Positions 1 through 10,953 of a stretch of DNA of 64,000 bases are shown one piece after another. A program made the position numbers and the translations under genes. The notes below the pieces were generated by a model. That model did not search any database, had not been told where the DNA came from, and worked only from the letters and a program-made list of their open reading frames with translations. Positions within the stretch are counted from its first letter, which is position 1, and each line of letters opens with the position of its first letter. The DNA is from Manduca sexta (Eukaryota > Arthropoda > Insecta > Lepidoptera > Sphingidae). The stretch lies in the NCBI RefSeq assembly GCF_014839805.1, contig NC_051137.1, positions 7,925,170-7,989,169 on the forward strand, written 5' to 3'.

Positions 1-1129
1 GTACCAGTAACTCATTTACTAGAAAGACATGGCAAAAGTAATGATGCAAAACGAATGGAAATCGGTAGACGTCATCTGAATAACATTTCTAATTACAACC
101 TATTATGTATCTAGGCCGACAGACAACTAAATAATTATATTACACTTTAGGTACAAACATTATCATTTCTTAATTATGGGAATGCGAACAGCAAACATAT
201 TATATACCTAAATTATAAAGACTTTGTTTCTGTTAACGATATGTTCGTGAAACATACAAAAGCATTATGTATATTAGTAACGATCGCATTATGCATCGAA
301 GGAAGAATATGTAAATTCTCAAAGAACCCTTGACTCAATGTATTTTTTTATAAAGAGCCTGTACTTTTCTTACAAAATTGACATCCAAATCAGATTAATC
401 CAATCAATTGAAATTTATGACGCACCCGAGAGCGGGCGCGCCTGCCATCGGGAGATCCGCCGTGCCTCGCTAATCAGTTTCCGGCTAACAATCTATAACT
501 TGCATTTCTTCTTCTTTTTTGCATAAATGAAAGCTAAACGTTCATTTAATTAGATGAAGTAAAAAGTAGGTATTCGTATAAAATCATCAGACATGTTTGA
601 ATTTTAAAATGGTAACACCTTAAATTATTATGCACGGGCAACATTGTCGCACCGGTTTTGGTACCAAAAATTATACGGAAATTTGCCAACCTCTTCGAAA
701 ATCACACAATGCGTGTTTTTGCAGCAATTACAGAGACGTGCGGAGCGGTCGCCCCCTTTACAAACATGTCTTTGATTTATATGTCTGCTTTCGGCTCACG
801 GGATGAAAGTAAAATATGAGACGACCCATCAAATATTCAGCCTTTTTGGGACGCGGGAGCGATTCTTAGTGCTCATTATAATAAAAATACGATAGTTCAT
901 ACAGCGTACAGGTTACCTACGTCTGTATGTCAAACCCATTTTGGAAGTTAGCAAACTTTGTCTGAGACAATTGATCTTGATCGTAAACTAAATCGCCTGA
1001 TTCAAATCTTCAACATGTAACCCTGTTTTTATTGCTGCATTTTTGTAAAAGACAAATACTTATTTATAAAGTAGCCTGAATACCAAACCTATTAAATAAC
1101 CTTCACATTAAATAATTTTATTTTTTCAA
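1..1129. other. Non-coding AT-rich stretch
   Basis: I see no gene here. The sequence is AT-rich apart from two short GC-richer patches, at about 420-490 and 640-800. The second patch mixes GC-rich words with AT words and could be a regulatory element, but nothing specific supports this. Short open frames (for example at 338-526) show no codon bias and no recognisable protein. Confidence 0.6.
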
Positions 1130-1336
1130 TTAATAAAAAATATTCAAGTATCTAGACGATTGAATCCATGGCTCACAAGTTGGTAATATTTCATCAGGAG
1201 TTGTTGTCACATGATCCGTTGGAAGATTCATCTTTAATTGGGTGAACCGAGCCAAGTTCCTTTTGATTCCGGACCTTTATTAGAAGCGAAGTTGGCCACA
1301 AATGTCATACCTACCTCGCGCAACATGTTTCCTTCG
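1130..1336 (-). pseudogene. Carboxylesterase 3'-end relic (C-terminal segment)
   Basis: Read on the minus strand, an acceptor-like AG at 1337-1338 precedes a frame (1336 to a stop at 1234-1236) containing MLREVGMTFVANFA. A second frame (1234 to a stop at 1130-1132) contains TPDEILPTCEPW followed by SSRYLNI. Insect carboxylesterases end with a pattern of this kind: a 'W-x-NFAK-x-G-NPTP' block, then 'LP-x-W-x-P' and 'YLxI'. The two blocks are in the right order but in different frames with stops between them, so this looks like a decayed copy rather than a working exon. The match is from memory of the family pattern, not a search. It could also be chance, or a gene with an unrecognised intron. 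Confidence 0.42.
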
Positions 1337-1839
1337 CTGTCCACGAATAAAAATAAAATACTTATGAAATATGTACCGAGATTTAAATATTCAATTATTG
1401 TTTTGTTTATTAATGAATATGGGGTAAATCAAAACATGTGCTTAAAATATAAACTATGTAGTCAACAAAATTCGATTCGTCAACTTTTGAATTTGTAAAA
1501 ATACTACGATTTCAAAAGACCTTAAGATAACCTTACATTACTTTTTTGTGTTATTTTTATAGTAATCGATGCTTGTAGTCCTTTTATGGTGAACTTTAGC
1601 GATCATTCCAAAAGAATGTTTACATTTTAAAAGAACTATTCACTAATGAGGACATAGGTACGATTGAGCAACACATTCAAACATCAAACACGTTCATTAA
1701 AAAACTACTATTAAGGCTATTATAATAAACACTAATCTGGTGAAGTAAAAACATATTGAATTACAAACACAGAGCTAATAAATCATATTAGCTGACCTAA
1801 TAAAGTACACGAGATTATGTAACTCAACCATATGTGACG

Positions 1840-2015
1840 TGGTCAACGAACTGACGGGAGGAGGCATTTGACGCGCGTCAAACCCTGGCCATTTACGCTG
1901 CCGCTGCACTCGCTTCGACATGTAATTAAAATAAATATTAATGGGCCTATTGAAAAACATAAATAAGAAGTTATGGTCGTTCATGTCGTCGTGTGCCAGC
2001 ACTCCTTGACGACCT
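1840..2015 (-). pseudogene. Possible carboxylesterase relic, catalytic-His region
   Basis: On the minus strand the frame reads RQGVLAHDDMNDHNFLFMF and is preceded by an in-frame stop. In carboxylesterases the catalytic histidine lies in a G-x-x-H-x-DD-x-x-YLF block about 70-90 residues before the C-terminus. This segment has G, H, DD and FLF in roughly that layout, and lies upstream (in the minus sense) of the 1130-1336 C-terminal match at a plausible exon distance. Spacing around the histidine is not canonical. I found no catalytic-serine (G-x-S-x-G) exon nearby. Taken alone this would be weak; its value comes from being collinear with the neighbouring match. Confidence 0.3.
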
Positions 2016-2127
2016 TATTTAAAAGAGATTTTACAAAAATAAAAACATTATTCGTTTAAGCAATCAGTTCAATCAAAGATTTGATTTTGTTTGTGAATAC
2101 ATATATTGATGTTCATTAGATGTTATT

Positions 2128-2250
2128 CGCGTCTATCTGCGTGCTAAAATTTATCCAAATCCGCTCAGTGGTTTTTACGTTTAGGTAAGTACTTCTAAAC
2201 ACCCACACATTTAGACACGCTTTAAATCATCTAAAATAAGTAGGATTACA
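2128..2250 (+). repeat. Dispersed lepidopteran-type repeat tail
   Basis: The segment contains 'atttatccaaatccgctcag' followed by 'gtttttacgttta'. This is a variant of the 'aaatccgttcagtagttttt' phrase that recurs at about 43424, 45630 and 46220 in this window. It is followed by an ACACCCACACA run and ends near AAGTAGGATT. It appears to be the 3' part of a dispersed element; its class is not determinable from this fragment. Confidence 0.5.
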
Positions 2251-3660
2251 ATTGCGTTAAATATTATAATTAATATTTAAGTATATTTGTTTTCATGCAA
2301 TGTAGCACGATGTATCCACATTTTTATCATAATGTAGTGTGGACGAAGGTAGCCCATTTGACACGGCTCATCATCTATGTTCCGTCCTTGCAAAAGCATT
2401 AAACATGAAAAATATATCGACTCTATTTTTTATATGTCGCAAATTAATCAAAGATTTTTATTTATACTTTTCCATAAAACGATTTTACGAATATTTTAAA
2501 ATTAAGTGAGCCATCAATGGTTCCGTTAACTGATAGAAAATATAGACCCTAGTTCTGATACGTAAAACATTCTTAACTAGGACGAGTTAAACGTATGACG
2601 GTTGTAAATTTCATGTCGCTTATTCAATTAAGAGTCGTGGATTGAATGACATAAAACTTCTGAGATAGTGCTATAAAATACTTGGCAATTACGGGTCAAG
2701 AAAGCGGGGGCTCAACAGCACGACTTCACCGACTGAATTTTTCCATATAATCACAAAACAAAGACGTAAGTGTTCAAAATAACGTATATATTTTTAAATA
2801 ATAGTTCTAGAGTAAGAGATTGGCTGTTTGCAATCGTCAATAGGTATATGAAATAAGATGTTTTGTAAACTAAATTCCGATTATAAAACCTTACAAAATA
2901 TAATTGAACATTTATTTTGGTCTCAGCAAAGTGAAGTGATATACCATAAATAAAAAAAAATGCGAATTAATTAGACTCTACCAATAGTAAGTAAGTAGAA
3001 TCGTAGACGCGCTGAACGATGATAACACAATTTATCTTTAAATATTGAGTACATAAAAGAAACCTGCGTACGTACGTCGAATAAAAATGTTGCTTATGTC
3101 ATATTGTTAACTCTGGCAATACGTTTATTGTGAGATACGATTGCAGTCCAGCCACTCCACGCCGTTTATACTTAAAAGAAGTGTTCGGTTAATTAGGGAT
3201 TACATTCCCTCGATTAATGAGACAAGATACACATAATTCTCTAGAATGTTCCATCAATATACTTTGGCCTTTTGACAAGCATATAAATTAAGATCCAAGT
3301 AATTCTTCTTACGAATTAATGCAATGAAATATAACAAAAGTGTTCATTAGGAGCGTTCAATTATTATGTAAACGTCGTAGGGTTTAGTTGCAACAAAATA
3401 ATTACATTAAAGTTTTTCTACACATTTCTATGTAAGGTGCAGTAATTTAATATCTAGTGCATAATATGACAATGTGTTATTTTAAGTGGATAAGTTTTTG
3501 CAAATTTATCATTAACGTCTTACGTCCAAGATATTGTATTAATTGTGGTAAATTAAGCTTTTTCTTAAAATCAATAAGCTATTGAAAATGTGGGTGATGA
3601 TAATTTAGGCTTAGTTATCATTAACGCTATTTATTATAATTTTACTTTGTATTCCCTAAC
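2251..3660. other. Non-coding AT-rich stretch
   Basis: I see no gene, RNA or clear repeat here. Composition is strongly AT-rich throughout. Confidence 0.6.
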
Positions 3661-3860
3661 TTAACCAACACTAGTGATTGAAAATAAAACTATTTTACGG
3701 ATTTTTTCGCGGCTTTTATACTATTATTTTCTCACGACGTTTCGAAGACTTTGCAGCCTTCATGGTCACGGGGGCGACTGAGGTGTTATTCATCCGCAAG
3801 CAACAACACAACACTAGTGATGTTGTCAATAATATCTTTTGATGTTGTTATGTAAAACAA
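3661..3860 (+). repeat. Dispersed repeat with GACGTTTCGAAG core
   Basis: A segment around 3699-3752 (…cgcggc…ttttctcacgacgtttcgaag…) has a second, roughly 80% identical copy in the opposite orientation at 42645-42698. The downstream text 'ctttgcagccttcatggtca' is a phrase I associate with a common lepidopteran repeat. An 'acactagtgatgttgtcaat' phrase follows. No coding capacity is visible, and the element's boundaries are uncertain. Confidence 0.55.
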
Positions 3861-5999
3861 AATCAATTCGTAATAGTATGTCTAGGACGCGCCCTTCACA
3901 CGATAAACACCACAGTCCGCATATGCACCGCCAATATGTATTCGAGTACACGTCGCTACACTCATATTCAAATTGTTTCAATAACAACCTGTGAATTTCG
4001 TACGCATTTTGAATAACAATACGCGAACGTTCACTCTGTAGTATTTAAATTAACTTTCCTTGTAAAGTTTATTACCTATACATTTATAAATTAAACCAAT
4101 TTTAAAGTCACTGAGTTAATTATAACTTTGCTTGAAATAGCTTTATTTTAGACTCAAATTGAACATAATGAAGATTAAAACTGAGTTAAGACTCATTTTA
4201 ATAAGGAATGTTAAAATATTTATTAAAAACCCAAAGGTATATTCAATATATTTATAACTAAAATTTTCAATAAATATATATTCATTTCATTAGACAATGA
4301 TAGTAGAGGCCATGTCCTCGCATATTTTGTCAAACATTGATATAATATGTAAAATCCAATGGGTTTTAATTCTCGTCATTCTTTAAAAACAAAATCAAAT
4401 TAATTCATAAAAAAATATATAGATCTGGAGTTTTTTTTATTGATTTAATTGTGTAAGCTCTATTTAACATTGCATGTTGTTGATACTAAGATAGGCTAGT
4501 TAAGTCAAGAAACGTAGTTTTTGGTTCAATGACGCAATCTGTCTTATATGATCACACATTCATAATATATTTTATGTGTTTTTTCCTTAATATACATACA
4601 AGGCTATTAGGTACTACCGCTTAACCATTATGATCTGACAAATATTTATTGAATACCAGTCGTAATGTTTCATGTCAAATTGACATTAAGTTATGAAGAT
4701 TCTTTGCATTAATAAAAAGCGCCGGTTGGGCCTCATTATTATCTTTAATTATGACAGTTTGCCTTATATGAATGGCTTACTTGGCCGACTCTGCGGTCAT
4801 CGGACTCGAAAAAACAAGCATTCATCCCATAAGAGTTCTCCTGTATACAGCAACTTGATAGTTAATAAAAAAAACGTATATGGAACATTATCTTAGATAG
4901 GCTGATGCTAACGACTTTTGATTACAAAGTAAGATAATCCAGCATTTCTCTCATTCATGCGCAGATTATTAAACACGTTGACGTTGAAGCAAATTATTGC
5001 CGCCGTACAGCCATAATTATGCGTAATTTTACTAAGGACTGATTTTTATTTCCACTGCTTGGTGTTTTTGTGTGCACGCCATTTTGAAACTGATATTGAT
5101 TGATTTATTGCACTGATCATAATTTATCGCATTTAGATTTTTCGTATAGTAAGTGACAAAAAGTAGTGAAAAAAACCCATTCGAATTTCGCAGTGTATTT
5201 TGATGAAATTGAACGCAATCATGAGTTGAATATTTTTTTTATTATACAATGTCAAATGGTCGAGAGATACTAATGTACTCTGAGTGTATAGGTACCTATG
5301 CTAACCAGTGTTAGATGTAAATGCAAGTAATCGAACACTACCACCCACATTGTTACTTGAGTCTACATAATACAGTATAAAAAACATAAATAGTTACCTA
5401 CTCGACATCGAAGTCGTTACAAAAGATTCGTCTGAAAACAAAGGTCGGCATATAATATTGCTTTGTACATATTTTTTTTTTATTTAACAACTAAAAATGG
5501 TTGGCTATGTTTAAAAAAAATGTTATTCCTTTGCAGCGTATGCATCAAGGATAGTCACAACACTGCCATACGTGTTTTGATGTTCCACGCCGTAAATACG
5601 CTTGTTCGAACCGTTCATCTGATATTATTGATTCTTGGAGCCGAATAGTGAGCAAGAAGCTGGTTGGACGCTCGGACGACCATGTTTAATTGTAGCTATT
5701 AGAACAGATGGCTTATTCATTTGTAGAACAGTCGGTCGTTGCGCTCATGTCGTAAACTGGCGATTCGTTCCCGTTCTGATGTTATTGTAGCATTTTGTCT
5801 ATGTTCCGCCATTTTATTGGGCCATTTTGTTGTCTCCGTGACGGCTATTCCTCTGGCGCATACATCTCTGTTTATGCGAATGACATATACTTAGCCCATC
5901 GCACGTGAGATGATTCTACTTCCCGTGAGTCATGATTCTGATACGATGAAATCTTATGCGCCTGGTTATCGAGTGGTAGATTCGGTTTGGAACGCGTTG
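3861..5999. other. Non-coding AT-rich stretch
   Basis: No supported gene. A good acceptor-like site (TTATTCCTTTGCAG) ends near 5537 and is followed by an open frame to a stop at 5646-5648. The predicted peptide is unremarkable and I see no matching donor. The rest is AT-rich sequence without recognisable elements. Confidence 0.5.
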
Positions 6000-6036
6000 A
6001 GTTTGATATTGACATTTCCGAAGTCAATATCAAACT
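6000..6036. repeat. Perfect 14-bp inverted repeat (hairpin)
   Basis: The arms AGTTTGATATTGAC (6000-6013) and GTCAATATCAAACT (6023-6036) are exact reverse complements around a 9-base loop. There is no following T-run or known RNA context, so this is either a small foldback, a transposon scar or a chance hairpin. Confidence 0.8.
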
Positions 6037-7315
6037 TAAAGAAGACCGCATAGAAAATATTTGTATTCTGAAACATAATTTAATGGTTCTATGTACATAA
6101 TATGAAGATTTAAATTGTGTTTATATAATAAAATAAAAATGTAATTTGTCTCATTAACGGCAAAACGTCATGGTTTAATAAATCTTTTATATTATTACTT
6201 TTGGTGGTGGTAACAAGCATCGGTGCGAAGTAAATCACGTTTAATTTGATTCTAATTAAATGTTTGTCTGGTGTCGCACTGGGATCATAATTCAACAAAA
6301 GAACAAAGTGAGGACACAATACATTTCGTTGTTCAAAGCCACACAATTAGCATTTTCATTGCAACCGATAGAGGCGATAAGGGCGCGTAACATAGTCCTG
6401 CCTTGACGATGTGTTGACTTAATTCTGTGGGGATTTAAAAAAAAGTATTCAATAATAAAGAGACATTCATTTCCTAGAAATTTAATTTAATTTAAATAAA
6501 TTCTATTTAAAACGGTCCGTTACGTTTATCACAGACGCAATTGTACTACCAATTACGTGAAGCTTTGGATCATTTAGCAGAATCAAACGGATTCACAAAG
6601 TCATTACATAAACTAACATGTATAATACTGCCAAGCGTAATGAGGTTGGATATAAATAAAAAACCAAATCCACTTTATATTTCCAAAACAAAATAAAATA
6701 TAATTTAATTTAATGTAAAAGATTGCATTAACGTATCCAGGAGTTATTTGAATTCAATTTTGCTTACGTGAGTGGTAAAAATAAATAAAAGCGAATGAAG
6801 CTATGATACGAGGCGGCTCGCGAGTTATTGGTCCCCGTGTGCCGCCGCGCTCGTTCAATTTCTCTAATTAATTAACGATCCTTTAGATAACGCACGCTGA
6901 CAACCTTATTTGTGGCGAACAAATCTTTCAAACATAAATTTTAGTATACACGCTCTAAACTTGTAAACTCTACGCACGTCTGCTTACACCGCCTGTAAAA
7001 GATACATTTATTATGGCGCGGAATTATAAACTTCATTATAATAGCTGTTTCGACAAAATATATCAAATGCAAACAAAAAAAAAACACGAGAAACGGCTTT
7101 TACAATTACGAGTCTGGTATTCCCGAAATGTATGCTAAACAACGTTCTATGACAAGTTTATTGCGTATTCGCAACAATGTAGATATCCGCGATTAGAAAA
7201 GTTCGTAATTTTAAATTCATGCAGCGTATATTTGAACGTTCTCGCACTAAATATTCGTGAAAGATTCACCTAACAATTTACATTTGTCACATAAATAAAA
7301 GAAGCATGCGGCCTC
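6037..7315. other. Non-coding stretch with one GC-rich block
   Basis: No supported gene. A GC-richer block at about 6808-6860 (gaggcggctcgcgagtt… gccgccgcgctcg) lies beside CTAATTAATTAACG at about 6865. This GC-block-plus-homeodomain-motif layout recurs at 13730-13830 and 16080-16170. An open frame at 6110-6346 (minus) shows no family resemblance. Confidence 0.45.
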
Positions 7316-7422
7316 ATTAGGCGACGCCGGGGCACCACGTCTTGAGGGCCGCGCCGCCCGGGCTCATGCCGTTCGGCCACCGCGCCACGCCGTCGAGTTG
7401 CCTCCGCGTTGTACATGCTGCT
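7316..7422 (-). CDS. Candidate terminal exon, unknown protein (high GC3)
   Basis: On the minus strand one frame reads TTRRQLDGVARWPNGM, then SPGGAALKTWCPGVA, then stop. From CTC-GAC-GGC onwards essentially every codon ends in G or C until the TAA stop at about 7318-7320, in a genome where non-coding DNA is AT-rich. That bias suggests constrained coding sequence or its recent remains. An acceptor-like AG lies at about 7424. I do not recognise the protein. The longer open frame over the same bases (7270-7554, minus) is out of phase with this signal and is probably a shadow. A GC-rich non-coding island remains possible. Confidence 0.25.
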
Positions 7423-10353
7423 ATCCGCTACTGTATCCCACTCGTCAACATAACCATGACCTTTCATATTGTTATAATAGCTCACAAACCATGAAAATGT
7501 TGTACATATCTTACCCCCGGGGTTGGACACGCAGGACTCGATAACAGCGCACAATGAACTCGTTAACCATAAAAATACTTTTTCTGCGTTTCGTTTTATC
7601 TTGAACGCTGCTCCGCCTTAAGTACCAAAGGATGAAACTTTAAAAATCTATTAAAGTGTATAATTTATTAAAGGCTTGCACTATCAGCGACGAATGTGAG
7701 TGGAGAATCAGCCGGTATCTGTTGGTGGCATAACCGATGGTCAATCTGGCCGCGGCGCGCCGGCCCTCTCATCCGCCATCCTTTACAAAGTTTTTTGTGC
7801 GCCTATTTTTCACTAGAGAAAAAATTATGAGGTTTTTAGAGAGGTATACTTTTATTACAGTAATTTAGATATGAAGTTATATTGAAGCTTTTAACGTGGC
7901 TACGATTTTATCCGAATAATATTTTGTCTGTAAACAATCTTCATAACTTTAATGTTGACAGATGACAGACGGGTGGGCCCAGATATTCAATTATTTAGAT
8001 AACGAATCAAATGTCACTAATCGAAAACATTTATACATCTTATACATACTTACGTTAATGAGCCACATATTAGATTTAATTTTCTAAAAGCATACCAATA
8101 TAATTTATATCTACTTTAACAAACAACAAAGCTAAATTCGGTAACATGGAACTATCGAATTAGAATGCAAAGGATAAAATAATCGACAGCTGACCGCTTA
8201 TAAATCTGGCACACGCTTACCATATTATCACGATTTGTTTTACGACCCTGGGAACTGGTGATTGCGGACATACCTCTACAAAGAGAGTCGCATTGTCCGT
8301 CTGTATGCGGTCAATTCTGAATCTGAATAATAATTACTCACTTTGTCTACTTTGAATTTTGTTTTGCTTTGGGCTGTTGTCGAATTAATTTCGCTTCATT
8401 GAAAAGAAACTTTGAAGGAATAATGTTGTAAATATGCTTGTCGATATTACTTATATAACTATAATAGAAAATCTACAAAAAATATACAATTGATATAGTT
8501 ACATTTTTTGCACGTCTACATCTAAAGAGGTTTTTATACCTATTAAATATCTTCAGAATCAACACTGCCGTGAATAATGTGCATGATTTTTCTTAAGTTT
8601 GTTATCATCCTATTTAAATATACATATACCCATTCTCTCGGGATTGTAGTTATTTCATAAATAATTCATAAATATATCTAAACGGTTGTTTAGAAAATAT
8701 CTATAGGACATTAACTAAAACATATTTATAGAAGCCTCCAAGAATAACTTTGCCAATACGTATGGGGAATAAAAATAGTCGTTAATAATTCTAAGAGTGG
8801 TTGACATATCATTGCTTAAATAACGTTGACATGTAACGAGCTAATAAAATATTCTATAAACATTGTGACGATCGCGCAATACAGACGCCGATCGTCGTTT
8901 CTGCGAAGTCGTTTGGAAAGCAGGCTGTGATTTGCAAGGTCACGCGTATAACACGGATGTTCCCGATATTGAAATGTACAGACGTGCTTTATTCACCTAC
9001 ATATCAACACATGCAATTTAAAAAGATCCGAGCCAAGCGGGCGCATATTTATTAAAATAAACCTTATACGAGTCGCGGAAGCCATCGTTTCGTTCGGTGA
9101 AAACTCCCGGTTCGAATGTTGCCCAATGCGACAGCAGTATGAGAAACAAATACTCATATTGAATACCAATCGGACGAACGGTACGACACTTGGTATGGTA
9201 AATTCCGTATTGCGAATTATTAAATTATTTATGCCGCATATCGCGGTGCGCCGGCTACCGAACGCTGAACCACAATATCGGGAATCCCTGTTCGCTACTA
9301 ATGCAATAATTTGGCGTATTTTGCAATCGCGTATTGAATATTGAATAGTTGGTAAATAGTTTATGTTCTGAACGTGGATTTCAGAGTACGTGATGCGGCG
9401 CGCGGCGACTCGTTGTGAAATTGCACGACACTCGGATAACATACGTTAACAAGTGGTCGTTTCGAATAAAATTTTATGTTCTCGTTGTGTTTAGATTTAC
9501 AACCGATACGCGATGGATCACCTGATCTATTTCAACGTCTAGCTCACGGCAATGCGCCATGCTATGCGTGCATCCTATTATTTTGTTTTTATACTGTCTC
9601 TACAAAATGACTACGATTAGACGTTAAATATAGTTGCGCAAATACCATCAGCCGATGGGTGATGTTATAGATTCCGAACGATAGTAGTCTAGAGTTTGTA
9701 TAAATTCAAAACATTTATTCCAGAACGTAACTCTTAACATTGAGTCATCATGGTTGGTACTTCAAACGGCTCGCCAATAGACTAAGTAATCTAGCATCTC
9801 GGTAGCCCCAGCATGCACTCTACCATCAGGTTGAACGAATAATTACACTTTGTCCAAACACCTTACGAGGTCCTTTGGGTTTACACTTGAGATCTCTTAT
9901 TATTAATCGCAAATACTGATGTTAACAAATCCTCCCTATGTTAAAGAGCCGTATTATACAAGACTTCATTCAAATATCGATTATAATTTTACTGCTAGCG
10001 ATCACGGCATCGGTGAATAAGTCGTGACGTGTGATATATAACGAGTCATTTCAATTACATAGAACTTAATTTAACAATAGACAAAGTTAGTTGTGCGACC
10101 TTTGAATTATAAAGGTTATCAGATTCGTCGGAACAATACATTTTCACTTGGTTTATTGTGAAAATAATTTTCTGTTCGTATAGAAAGGTTCATTTCACAA
10201 TGGCAAGAAATGTGAACTATATTATCGGCTTAAAGTGCGGTGATGCTTTGTCATGTCCAATTTCACTTAAGTACCATATTTGGTCACATTGACACAGTCC
10301 TAAATTATTCTGTTCAAAACTATATCTGATATATATTGAAAAATATTTTCATA
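7423..10353. other. Non-coding stretch; overlapping open frames at 8993-9442
   Basis: No gene is supported. The most notable part is 8993-9442, where a 149-codon minus frame and a 72-codon plus frame (9126-9344) overlap in a segment of intermediate GC content. Neither product resembles a family I know, and neither frame shows codon bias. A nuclear-receptor-like half-site (GCAAGGTCA) is at about 8935. GACGATCG and CGATCGTC form an 8-bp inverted pair at about 8867-8897. Confidence 0.4.
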
Positions 10354-10355
10354 TA

Positions 10356-10953
10356 CAGTCGAATCCGTTTATAATGACATCGAAAGGAATTGACAAACAC
10401 GTCATAATAAGCGGACGTCATACAAAGCGTTTTGTGAAAAAAATACATTTTTATGTAAATAGTATGCATGTATTTAAGTACTTTAATAAAGAAACATAGT
10501 AACTTATAAAATAAAAATTGCACGTAATAAGTACATACCTATGTATGTATGTATGTACATAAAAGTTATATTTTTTTAATGTAAGTAATCTGTAATTTTT
10601 GTCTGCTTTTGTTTTTTTATTTTATTGTAAAAACAGTCTCTAATACTATTGTGTATAGAAGACATCGCTATGTCAATTACTCACTGAGATTGAAAACAAA
10701 AACGAGCCACGTGCCGAACGTCGTCGGGAATCAAGGAACATTACTGAAGGCGTAAAGAATCATGTCGGTCATTATAACCGGACATAATTTATTAAAAAGG
10801 GGTCACAATAAGCGACATGTCACTGTAAGGGAAGTCATTATATACGACTTTTTTTATAAAGAATCTTATATGAAAACCAAACTTCGTAGTGTAATTATGT
10901 CATAATAAGAGGTTGGTCAATATAGGCAGAGTCATAATAAACGGATTATACTG
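10356..10953. mobile_element. Nonautonomous pogo/Tigger-like transposon (MITE), 598 bp
   Basis: The left end reads CAGTCGAATCCGTTTATAAT.. and the right end is the near reverse complement (..ATAATAAACGGATTATACTG), giving terminal inverted repeats of about 23 bp with three mismatches. Both ends are flanked by TA (10354-10355 and 10954-10955), the target-site duplication expected of Tc1/mariner/pogo transposons. CAGT-beginning ends are typical of the pogo/Tigger branch. Variants of GTCATAATAAGCGG recur inside (about 10401, 10804, 10901), probably subterminal repeats. No transposase frame is present, so it would need an enzyme supplied in trans. A short ATGT tandem (10541-10556) lies within it. 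Confidence 0.85.

Noticed and set aside
5460..5648. Plus-strand frame after a good acceptor-like site
   Set aside because: No donor, partner exon or recognisable protein.
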